Assembly: GCA_024305405.1 (NCBI GenBank)
Contig: JAKNDB010000067.1
Location: 886,001-950,000 of the forward strand
Direction of reading: 5' to 3'
Source: Dirofilaria immitis
Lineage: Eukaryota; Nematoda; Chromadorea; Rhabditida; Onchocercidae
Length of the DNA: 64,000 bases
The notes beneath the pieces are model-generated. The model did not search any database, was not told the origin of the DNA, and saw only the letters and a list, made by a program, of their open reading frames with translations. Positions 51,225 to 61,918 of this stretch are shown here, in pieces; position 1 is the stretch's first letter, and the number at the start of each line of letters is the position of its first letter. A program made the position numbers and the translations under genes.

Positions 51225-52337
51225 ATGAGTCATTTGATCCAACATCGTGAAAGATTATATCAATTTATCAAACACAAAGAAAGGGTATGGAAAATTTCAT
51301 ATTAAAAATTCTAATTATTTATGCTATAATTTATTATTGCCTTTTAATTTTCATAAATTATTATAGGATAATATGAATTAATTAATTTTTTGATCGATCT
51401 ATCTATAACATTTATTGATTTTTCATTTTCTATATCTATAACATTTATTGATTATTTAAAAGATGAAAATGTCTTAGTAATATTTTTTTTCCTTTTAAAA
51501 GTTCAAAAAATTCATTTTATCAAGATTTTCATTCTTGAATTATTTTCAAGGTACTAAAAGCGAAACCTGTTGTTGAAACAAGATTTCGATCTAAATCAAT
51601 GCCAGGACGTCCAAGAATGTCATTACAAAGGTTATTGCATTTTATAATTTATCTTTTAAAATTTTCGAATTTTTCCTTTTTTTTTCATCAATAAATAAGC
51701 AAACTTCAGATAATAAATCATTGAATTCTTGAATCTCTTTAATACTACCGAAATTTCGAATTATTTTTCCAAAAAAAGAAAGAAAATATCTATTTCGAAT
51801 AAGATTTTCAACTATTTCGATTTTTCTTCTCGATCGATTGATTATTTGATAAATTTGAGAAGCAAAAAACACATGCTTGCTCTATGAGAAACAGAATCCT
51901 TTCCAGCTAACTAAGCTTAATTCTGATTTCAGCATTCAGAATCTTTTAATAATTACATAGATGCTTTTTCCTCTTCTCTCAAATCTCACTTTTCCCTTTC
52001 TTCTATCTAGAAAATAGCAATCATTTTCCATCTTAGCTTTTATCGAATTATCATATTGCTTCTCTAATAATTCAGTATTGCTAATTTCTGATTTCTTGGC
52101 CCATCTATCAAATATGTGAATTACTAATGCCTAGTTTTGCTAATTCTGAATAACATTATCAACTGATAAGATTTCTCTTAAATGATCAATAAAACAATGC
52201 AACATAATATAACAACTTAAAACTTTCGTTTTTTTTTTCATTTGCAGCGTGATGAAGAAAGAAAAATTCAAGAAGAAAATGAACGCTTGTTGAAATCGTT
52301 ATTAAAAATTTCGGAACGAAAATCAAAATATCTATAA
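51225..52337 (+). CDS. CFAP97/Hemingway-family small protein
   Basis: Small protein with the KIAA1430/CFAP97 (Hemingway) motif, a family otherwise linked to cilia and sperm flagella. Exons: 51225-51284, 51551-51630, 52248-52337; about 76 aa. The diagnostic pieces are HRERLYQFIKHKERV, then VLKAKPVVETRFRSK (compare the family's 'AKPVVDT' box) and the C-terminal helix EERKIQEENERLLKSLL. Junction 2/3 is in phase only if the A run 51627-51629 is one base short, after which Q-K-R-D-E-E-R reads through. AATAAA signals at 52369 and 52374 suggest a 3' UTR of only a few tens of bases. Family assignment rests on a short motif and spacing, so it is good but not certain. Confidence 0.72.
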
Positions 52338-52634
52338 ATCGTTTTTATTCCTAATCATACCATGATCAAATAAAATAAAGCCCAAAAAATTATCAAGTGC
52401 AAATAAAAGAGGAAATATTTGATAAATATTATATTCTTCCCCCGCTCCCCTTCCTCTTTATCATTAAGATAATCAATCCTAATATTTTACATTTTTCAAC
52501 TTTTTGTATTTCAGTAATTAATTACATATGAAATTGGCATTCATGTATTGAAGCAATAAAATAAAAGATTAAAATGGAAATTGTCATTTGATTTGAATAT
52601 ATTTTAATGTTTTATCAATTATATGTATATATTT

Positions 52635-52668
<34 letters not shown>

Positions 52669-52788
52669 AATATCATTGATTTATAATATATATCAGTGAT
52701 AAGAAGCATTTGAGCTTATCTTTTCAAATATAAAGAAAAACAACATTTATGATTTGAAACAAATAGAAAATTCGACAAATCACCTGAA
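52338..52788. other. Convergent 3' region between CFAP97-like and RIC-19 genes, with (AT)n tract
   Basis: About 450 bp between facing stops; an (AT)n tract of about 32 bp lies at 52635-52668. No gene. Confidence 0.5.
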
Positions 52789-55700
52789 TCAACAATTCTT
52801 ATAAACTCCATTTTCATTAGTTCCAGCTGTTTCAAATTCTTTCAAAAATTTTTTCCAAATCTGCAAGTTTAATAGTTTAAGTTTTTTGCTAACAAATATC
52901 TAGAAATTATATTTAATTTCAAGTTTTATTTTGCAATATTGAACTTACATCAAGATTCGGATCTACAGATTCTGCAAATGGATTCGGGAAACCGTTTTCC
53001 ACGGAAGGAAATTGCAGCAATTGCGATGGCAGAGTTAATGATGATGTTAACGAAGACGGTGGAATAGGAGATGAAACAGTTACTGTATCAGATGAAGTTT
53101 GATTTGTCGTTAATTTTGACCAGTCTGATGCGAATGAATTTGTTCCAGAAGCAGCATCATCCAAAGACAATAAATCCATGATATCGGATGAGGGGCGATT
53201 CGCTAGAAAAGATAAATGAAATGATTAATGGCATTATCGATTTTAATTTTTCCAAAATTATCAGAGTACATACGTAATATTCAAGTAATCATAATGATCG
53301 CGTCAATTTTATCACAAATTACTTTAAAATCTATTTTACGTAAAACCAACGTTGTATGCTAAATTTTTTCAATATCATTATTCTCTCGAACCTTCGAGAT
53401 TCGTCATCTTCGAACATCATAAGCTAAAATTCGAAATTACCACTTCTGTTTGATTTCCATCCTGGTGGTGGAGCTATAGCTGGAATTGTAGTATTTGATA
53501 TTTCTTTGATTGGATATGCTTCAACTGATATTAATGTTTGATTTGGTATATCACTTAGTTCAGTATTATCTCCATTTTGATCTTCTCCTGATATACCAAG
53601 TGGACTTTCAATTCGATTGCTCAATAAATCATGACCATTCAGATTCTCCAAATCTCGTAATACTTGCTCCATTTCCTGTTCACATTCATCGAATTCAATT
53701 AGGCTAAAAAATGTTCAATGATTAATTATTAAAATTTATTACCTGTTCTATGAATGAAATAAGTGGAATTCAATTGCTCTTCTTACTAGCAAACTTTTTC
53801 AAAAGTTTAATTACGAATAAAATAAACAAACCTTCCGCCTTCCTTTTCTATAGTTTCAATTTGATCGTCATTCTCGGTAATATGTTCTTGTAAAGGTTCA
53901 ATTAAATCCTACAAAAATCATTAGATATTTTATTCGAGAATTTGTTCGAGAATTTATCCATGATTAATCTACTCTACTTACTTAGTCTTTGAACTTGCTC
54001 ATTTCATATATCATATAAAAATATATATATATATATGTATGAAAGATATTTAGAATTTAGAAAATAAATTACCGTTAATATTTCAAATTTGTAATGTTTA
54101 CGACTGGAAACAAAATCATAAATTTTCTCATATGCCAACGTTGTTTGCTCATAAAAATTGTACAGCAATTTCTGATATGATTCAATAGCTGTTAAAATAT
54201 GCAATAATAAATTAAATTATTAATTTGAATTATAAATTAAATCAATAAATGATATGTAAATTTTGAATTATTTTTTATATTATCAGAAATCATTCGATCT
54301 TATTGATAAACATTCATTTATTGTATCAATCATTCGATCATTGATTTAATCTGAATAAAAAGGATAGATGACAAATTTATAATAATTTTATGTTTATATT
54401 ATCAATCAAATAACAAATATTAGATTAGATGAAATGTACGGCAATAATTAATTTCAAAAAAATAAAAAATAAAATTTAATTATTTTCATCTTTTTTTTTT
54501 TTTGAAGTTAAGAAAGAGTAAATTGAGTTATTGAAATAAATGAAATATTTGAAGAAGTTCATTTTTCAATTATGAATTATTGCTTAGTTTGAACTTTGTT
54601 CCATTTCCATTTTCGTGTCAAATCTTTTCATTACTTTATCTTACTTAGCATTTTAAAGTATGTGCTACTTGAAATTAATTGTTTTTTTTTCTATGTCATT
54701 GAATCATTCGATTCTTTGATATATTTGATGTATAATATGAAATAACTATAAATAATGGTAAAGAATCGACTGATATAAAATGAAATAACTATAGATAATG
54801 ATAAAGAATCGACTGATATAAAATGAAATAACTATAAATAGTGATAGAGAATCGACTGGTATAAAATGAAATAACTATAAATAGTGATAGAGAATCGACT
54901 GATATAAAATGAAATAACTATAGATAATGATAAAGAATCGAATGATTCAATGATTGAGCTATCATTTTATGCAAATTTTTGCAGAAAATGAGTTTCAAAT
55001 ATAATAAAAAAATGATTATTCCTTTTTTTTTTCAATTTAAAATTTGCGAGAAAGATTTGTTATACTTGCGAAAATAAATTATAGCGACTAGCGACCAATA
55101 AATCCACTTTTTGAAGAGTATCCAATTTCAAATTATCCAATTTCTCCTTATTTCGTCTAACAACACTTTGAGCTGTTCGAAATTTTTCCAAAATATTTTC
55201 CGCATCTGGATCGAGCTAAACCTATGATAAAATTACAGAGAAGAGAAAAGACGAAGATAATCCGATTTAATATCCGATTCGATAGAACTATATTTACTAT
55301 TACTAAATGGATTAGGGCAAAAATTAACAGAGATCATATGTATGTAAGAATTTATAATAATTAAATAAAATATATTAGTATTTGATAATAAGTTAAAAGT
55401 TTGTTAGATACATTTGAGAAGTTCAATTTATAGCATTTTAATAAATGATTAAAAACCTCTTTACTCGTTTTCTTCATCCATAATAATGATCCTCTATATT
55501 CAGTTCTAGCTTTTCTGCAGCATCTACTGTAGTAGCACAATCCAAGATAGCTCTTTCCGTGAAAACATGAAGCTCACCAAAGAATCGTAGTAGAGGATTT
55601 CGAATTTGTAATCTAATAATTAAATTTTAGCAAATTTTATTAATAAATTGATTTATGATCGCAAAAATTTTTGCGATCAATCAATCGATTTCTTTTTTTA

Positions 55701-57308
55701 AAAAAGAATTAAACTAATAAGTTTTACTAATTAAAAGCAATCAATAAATCGCTAAGTTTTTACTAATTAAAAGCAATCAATAAATCGCTAAGTTTTTACT
55801 AATTAAAAGCAATCAATAAATCGCTAAGTTTTTACTAATTAAAAGCAATTTTGCAATTAAGCTTATAAAAAAAAGTTATTTATAGAAATTTACCGTATAG
55901 GTATTAACTATTCGTAACATATTTTTACATTAAAAATCCGTTTAAGCGGACGAGCTACAGTATACAGAAGATGGATGCTAGATTTGTATCAGTGAGAAAA
56001 AGTTACGATAGGTTATACCTTGAAGTAAAGAAGATGGTAAACTATATCTAAGGTTAAATATGATCATGAAATCGATAGCAAACAAGTACCGTAAGTGCGG
56101 GAAAGTTGTTGCAAAAAATTTTGAAGAGAGAATTGAAGAGAATTTTTAAAATAGTTAAAATAAACTAAACCTATTTCAAAATTATTATGGGCAGAGAAAA
56201 AGACAAAAAATATGATCTAACTGATAATTTATTAATTATGAATTTAAAAGTAAACAAATATATATTTCAAAAATAACCTATGATGCACTGAAAGAGCCAA
56301 TACCTTCGCAACAGCAATCATAATACGACCGGCAGCTGTCGTTTCTACTGTACCATCTTCTTTCAACATTTTATTCAATTCAAATTCCACTTGGACTAAT
56401 TCTAAAAAAAAAAAAAAAAAAGGTTATATTTGATAACTTATAGCTACATATGTAATTATCTCTAAGTTCCAAGCTTGTTTAATGATAGCTTTTTTTTCAA
56501 CAAATATAAATTATAACATAGAAGATAAGATAAGATAAGATAAAAGATAAGATAAAGATTTGCAATATTACAGGAATAAATAATAATCAACAAATATAAA
56601 AATATCAATAGGTTTTACTAAAAAAAAAAAAATAAATAACCGAATAAATTATAAATTATAATTGATTTATCTAGGAGGGGAGGGAAAAAAATACCACTAA
56701 GATAATGTTGATAATCATCAATACAGGATAACATTTGATCAGATGTTTCTTGAACAAATCGAAAAAGACTTATTTTATTATCAAATTCCGCATCTGAAGC
56801 TAATAAATGTTCATCTTCCTGAAAAATATTATTATTCGTCATTCTAAAAATAAAAAAAAAGAAAAATTTAATATTTTTATTTACAAACAGGTTATCAAAA
56901 ATAATAGATTATCATTTAAAAAAAAAAATGATAAAAATTTGACTAACTTTTTTCCTAATTTTTTCTAATTAATTGTTTAGCTGTCCAATATTGTTGACGC
57001 ATTTTATTTAATGTTGGCTCATCAAATCGATCCACAAAACGATCAAAATTTAAACCACTACAATCAAATGTATATATTATTGATTAATTAATTGAAATAT
57101 TCATCAACTGAGATGGATAGTATGATAAAAAAAAAAAAAAAAAAAAGTTGAATTATTTCTATCGTATGTAAATTAGAATCAATAAGATTGAATTATCAGA
57201 AAAAAATTTCATTATCTGATAATTATGAATCAAACTTTTTCTTATCATCTCTTCATAATTTTAAAAATATTACCTGGTAGTTGATTCATAATGACGTGTA
57301 TAAGCCAT
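52789..57308 (-). CDS. ric-19: RIC-19 / ICA1 (islet cell autoantigen 69) arfaptin-homology BAR protein
   Basis: AH/BAR-domain protein of Golgi and immature dense-core vesicles; in C. elegans RIC-19 acts in neuropeptide secretion with RAB-2. Exons: 57308-57274, 57057-56948, 56818-56695 (or from 56843), 56401-56278, 55612-55457, 55215-55066, 54188-54073, 53908-53832, 53703-53441, 53202-52949, 52860-52789; about 494 aa. Key motifs: NKMRQQYWTAKQL, EDEHLLASDAEFD, NPLLRFFGELHVFTERAI, LWMKKTSKE, LDPDAENILEKFRTAQSVV, LQKVDLLVASRYNLFSQ, ESYQKLLYNFYEQT. The tail is acidic and Ser/Pro-rich (IAPPPGWKS, MDLLSLDDA). Phases require one base missing at 56959-56964 and 55511-55514, probably at 56948-56953, and a G at the 55066 donor. 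Confidence 0.93.
54733..54945. repeat. 43-bp tandem repeat in RIC-19 intron, about 5 copies
   Basis: Unit ATAAAATGAAATAACTATAA then ATAATGGTAAAGAATCGACTGAT with minor variants, within the intron between 55066 and 54188. Confidence 0.9.
55719..55850. repeat. 36-bp tandem repeat in RIC-19 intron, about 4 copies
   Basis: Unit TTTTTACTAATTAAAAGCAA then TCAATAAATCGCTAAG. Confidence 0.9.
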
Positions 57309-58727
57309 TGTTGCTGTTGTTGAATTTTAAAATTTCTAGGATGATATATTGCGTCTTTAAAATTACTTAAGGGAATTTCTCCCATAAAACTTTCGTAAAG
57401 TTTAACATTTATTATAAGTGTTTTTTTTTTTTTAATGATAATGAATTTAAATGAAATAAATATCGATGATAAAGATAATATCATTTTTATTTCTCTTTAT
57501 ATCATTCATTTTCGCCTTCCTCTATTAATTCTTTTTTTTCTTATCAATTTGTTATTTTATTTACCATTTAATTAATTTTAATTTACGATCAATCAATCAA
57601 TCAATTAATCAATCAATCAATCAATCATTTTGTTAGCAATTTCTTTTTTTTAAATGAAATACATTCTAATATTTGTTTAAATAATAATACTTTTCTTTCT
57701 AATAACAAAACTTCATGATAACTATGTCTGATATCGTAATTTTTTTTTTTTGATTTTTATTTCCTTCATTTTATTCTTTATAATTTATTAAATGAAACTA
57801 AATTAATTGATGTCTTTTAACTTCATTGAATTTTATCAGTTTAATTTCTAATCCTGATATCTCGTTAATTTCATTTCATTTTTTTTTTTCATTAATAGCA
57901 ATATTTAATAGCTAATTGAAATATTGTTCAATCAATACAAGAAATATATGAACTTTTTTGAAGAAAAAAAAACTTAGTATCATAATCTGATACGATAATT
58001 TTGATCTAACTGATAACACAATTGATAAATTGTTTTTTTTTTCGAAACATTCCAATACTCTTTCGTTAGTTATCTCTTGGGATTATTTTATTTTTTAAAA
58101 CAAATAAGATTTATTATACTACAATAACAGATAGCATTGAAATGTTTCAAAAAATAAAAACTTCACATTAGAAGACTATATATGATTATATCACTTGATG
58201 ATATCTAATAGTAAACATTGCATGAATCTCTCTTAGAGAAACTGATAAAATTGAACTGATAATTAAGCTTCAAAATTACATCTTTCTAACAATTCAATTA
58301 AGTTTTAGTAATAAAATTAAAAGCTAAACTTATAAGAGTAAAATGATCAACAAAAACGATATCAGTGTTTATCATTCGTTCGAAAATGTGCACAAATTTA
58401 TTGAATGAAAGGAACTTCGGTCATACTGATAATAATAATAGCTAGATATTGATTATAGAAATATATAGAAATAGTAGACGGATTGAGTAGAGTGATGAAG
58501 CAATGAAAAGCTCATGGATAGATGGATGGATGGCATGATAGCATGAGCAGCATTGCAGACTGGCTAGGCATTGTTAGCCTGTAGTCCTGGCCAAGGCGGA
58601 CTTTTTATTTTTTCATAATATAATATTTGATGATAGATGGGACATTGCTGATCAATCAATTAACGGTAATAATTAAGCTAACAAATCCCATATCTCTCTT
58701 GCCTTTTTGAAACCTTCATTTTTATCA

Positions 58728-58732
<5 letters not shown>

Positions 58733-58760
<28 letters not shown>
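58733..58760. repeat. (CT)n microsatellite
   Basis: About 14 CT/TC dinucleotides on the plus strand, upstream of SNIP1. GA/CT tracts can act as promoter elements in nematodes, but this is only a possibility here. Confidence 0.9.
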
Positions 58761-58763
<3 letters not shown>

Positions 58764-59313
58764 TTCTTTTCTTTCTTCTGTCAACTCATAAATTGCTCTA
58801 TCTAATAGTCAACAAATTATTGAATTGAATTCATCATTATTCATCATCAGTTTTAGTTATGAATTTTTTGAAACATTCAATGCCGAAAATGGGAGAAATA
58901 TTTATATTTATAATACAGGAAGGGAAAAGCATACTGTAAGAGGGGAGAGGGTACTGTAACAAAATGACAGGATTAAGGTAAATGGTAGATGGTATCTGCG
59001 GTTGATACTGCTATTGTGTTATTACCGTTAACACTGCCAATGAGAAACAGATCCGGAAGGGAAGCAAGCATGAACTATACCATTTTTCATTCTTTTTCAT
59101 AGAAATGGGTGAGATTAATGGGACCGTGTTAAAAATTGTATCTCAGAAGTTGAAAGAGAATCGGTCAAGGAAGTTAGGGTATAGGATTAGCATGCCGAAT
59201 AAATGTTTATTAGTTGCTTCAGTGTTTTGCTACAAGATGTACACAATAGACTGATCCAATTTCCCGTACATTTTATTAAGAGACATTAGAGTAGATCTAT
59301 AAAATTTAAATTT

Positions 59314-59324
59314 GAAAATTTCAG
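59314..59324 (+). promoter_or_regulatory. Probable spliced-leader acceptor of SNIP1
   Basis: AAAATTTCAG sits directly against the SNIP1 ATG, leaving no room for a 5' UTR; the leader would supply the whole 5' end of the mRNA. Confidence 0.6.
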
Positions 59325-61918
59325 ATGACACGTAAGCGTAGAAACGGTAGTTCAAGTAGTTCCGAGAAGTTAAATTCTTCCGAAATTCGTCGATCTGTCT
59401 CACCCTCAACTTCTCGCAATCATTCTTCACGCTATCATTCAGCACATTCTTCCGGTTATTATAATTTCTTTTTCTTTTTTCTTCTTTTTTTTTTTGTTAA
59501 GATCGTTGACTGTATTTGATCTTATTGCTGAAGATTTACCGCATGTAATTACTTGCGCTCTATTAGTATGATAATCTTATCAAATAATATTATCGATAAA
59601 TTTATCCTTTTAGTCATTTATTAGGCTAATGATTTTTTAGAAGTCATCGACGTAATACTGTATGGTTTTGTGATTTGACTGTAGTTTTTGTGGAAATTAT
59701 TTGTTATACCGGTTTTAGATGGCATTGTTAATCTAATGTTGTAACTTTTAAAATATCTGATAAAGAGGAGGTGATTTCCAAGATAAATCACAGATCTTTG
59801 AAACCTGATTTTAAGTATTATTTGCATGGGACGGATTTTCACAAATAAGTCACGAGTTTCCTCTTATTCATGAAATTAGAGAACGAAACGAAGTGATTGA
59901 TCTTTTGTTGCAGTATCTTTCAGAAAAGATTTTAAGGATATTCTGTGATGGAAAAGTATATAATTAATAAAATCTAAAAATGGTCTTAGTTGCTTTCTTT
60001 CCAGATGACTTTTCAATTCATTGCAAGGATTCTAGTGGTCGCAAGCATGCGGGAAAGAAGGATTACTCGCATCGCCACAGAGTACATCGTTTGAATGATT
60101 CGAAAATCAGCGATGAAAAACGTAATCGACATGTGCAGGATGACAAAGAAAAAAGTGAAAAAGGAAAATATGCTATGGATGGGAGACATCGTAGATCCAG
60201 AAATGACGATGATGACGTTGCAGGAAGATTTTCTAGTGATGAAGTATCGGGAAAAGAAAAGAAAAGAATAAAAATTTATGCGAAGGACAGATCAGAAGAA
60301 AATCGAGATTCAGCCCGCAAATACGGATCGCACAAAAGTGAAGTTTTCTTTGTGAATCGAATACAGTTAAATATGTCGTGTAATTTTATCATATTTTCGT
60401 AATTTGGCAGATTTGACCTTTTTAAGAGCTTAGAGAACGGAGTTACTTTTGTGGAAAAATAAAGCAAAATTCATTTGAAGAAATTGGATCACTTAATTTC
60501 TTTTCAATTATGTATATTTCTTAAATAATATATTTTTTTCTGTATTGCAGGAATGAAAAAGAAGTTCGACGAAAAAACAGATAGAAAATTATCGACTAGT
60601 AATATTGAAGAAGAAAGCTTCAAAAATGTAGCCAAAGACCACTCGTAAATTCTATGATTTTTAATATCTTAAAATTTCCTTCTATTTAAATCTGTCTGGA
60701 TACATGTGCACATTTTCAAAGGATATATATGATGAAATATTAAAAGATAGTGATGCAGGGTTTCTATTTCATTATTTCTACACAAATGTTTTTAGTGGTC
60801 GACTACAGGATCCATTTGGTGAATACCTTCGCAATGATCATGACAGTAAAGAGAAAGCAAAAATCGAAAAAGAAAAACCGAATTTTGAACCAAGTGGAAA
60901 ATTAGCTGAAGATACCAATACTTATCGAGGTGTTGTTATCAAATATAATGAACCTTCCGATGCACATAAACCAAAATTACGTTGGCGTCTTTATCCTTTT
61001 AAGGTTCCTGTTTAAAATTTCTGTCCAATGCTCAAGTAAAAATATAGAAATTATGAAATTCTTTTGATATTCATAAAGGATTTTCATGAAGTTTTCATTT
61101 TCAAGATTCATGATAGAATTAATTCCTCAGTATACATACTTAACATAAAAATTATACTTAGCATGAAAATTATAGGGTTATAAAATCAATTTAAAATAGT
61201 TCCTTTCATTCATACTTTCATTTTTAGGATTTGTAATTAAATATTAATAATAGGTAAAATAAGGCGATCTTGTTATCTGATTTTCACCGTTTTCCTTCGT
61301 ATTTTGTTGTTATGAATGCTATAGGGTGATGAAGCGTTACCAGTGCTTTATATTCATCGACAATCAGCATATCTTATCGGACGTGATCGTAAAATCGCTG
61401 ATCTTCCAGTGGATCATCCTAGTTGTTCCAAACAGCATGCTGTCTTTCAGTATCGTCTTACACCAAAGGATTTGCCTGATGGAACAACTGTGAAGCGTAT
61501 ACGCCCTTACATAATAGATCTCAATTCAGCGAATGGTACATACCTGAATAATGAACGTATCGAGTCACAGCGGTAAATTTACTAATTTATTATAAGATTT
61601 TTAGGATTAATGGAAGAATTTTAAAACATCGTTTAGTTGCAAAGTACTATTGCATATTGGGAAACGATGGGCTTTTCTTAGTTAGAAGTTTTTAAGCTTT
61701 CATGAGTTATTTTCAGTCATCTTTTATCTCATCTTATGCTGAAATTGTTCAGATTCGTAGAGCTGCGAGAGAAGGATGTGTTGAAATTTGGATTCAGTAC
61801 GCGAGAATTTGTATTACTTAACGAAAAGTCACATGACGGGGAAGATATGGAAATGATGAAAAAGAATTGTCACCTTCTTAGTGTAATTGCTTCGGATTCG
61901 TTCAACAATGAATTATAG
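59325..61918 (+). CDS. SNIP1: SNIP1 (FHA-domain Smad nuclear-interacting protein 1)
   Basis: Nuclear FHA-domain protein associated with the spliceosome and miRNA processing. Exons: 59325-59454, 60005-60342, 60551-60644, 60722-60759, 60796-61003, 61325-61572, 61753-61918; about 407 aa. The N-terminal half is Arg/Ser-, Lys- and His-rich (RRSVSPSTSRNHSSRYH), typical of splicing factors. The conserved core follows: EKPNFEPSGKLAEDTNTYRG, RWRLYPFK, then the FHA domain with YLIGRDRKIADLPVDHPSCS, SKQHAVFQYRL, PYIIDLNSANGTYLNN and LREKDVLKFGFSTREFVLL. Arg, Ser and His of the phosphothreonine pocket are present. Exons 1-2 and 4-7 are in phase; exon 3 needs one base missing at 60552-60553 and one G at its donor. 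The tail after LLNEKS is about 37 residues. Confidence 0.94.

Larger units (their letters stand above)
57309..59324. promoter_or_regulatory. Divergent promoter region between RIC-19 and SNIP1
   Basis: About 2 kb between head-to-head start codons. It contains (AATC)n at 57588-57627, a (CT)n tract at about 58733-58760, and a less AT-rich stretch at about 58490-59220 that resembles a promoter or leader region. No coding gene seen. Confidence 0.4.
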
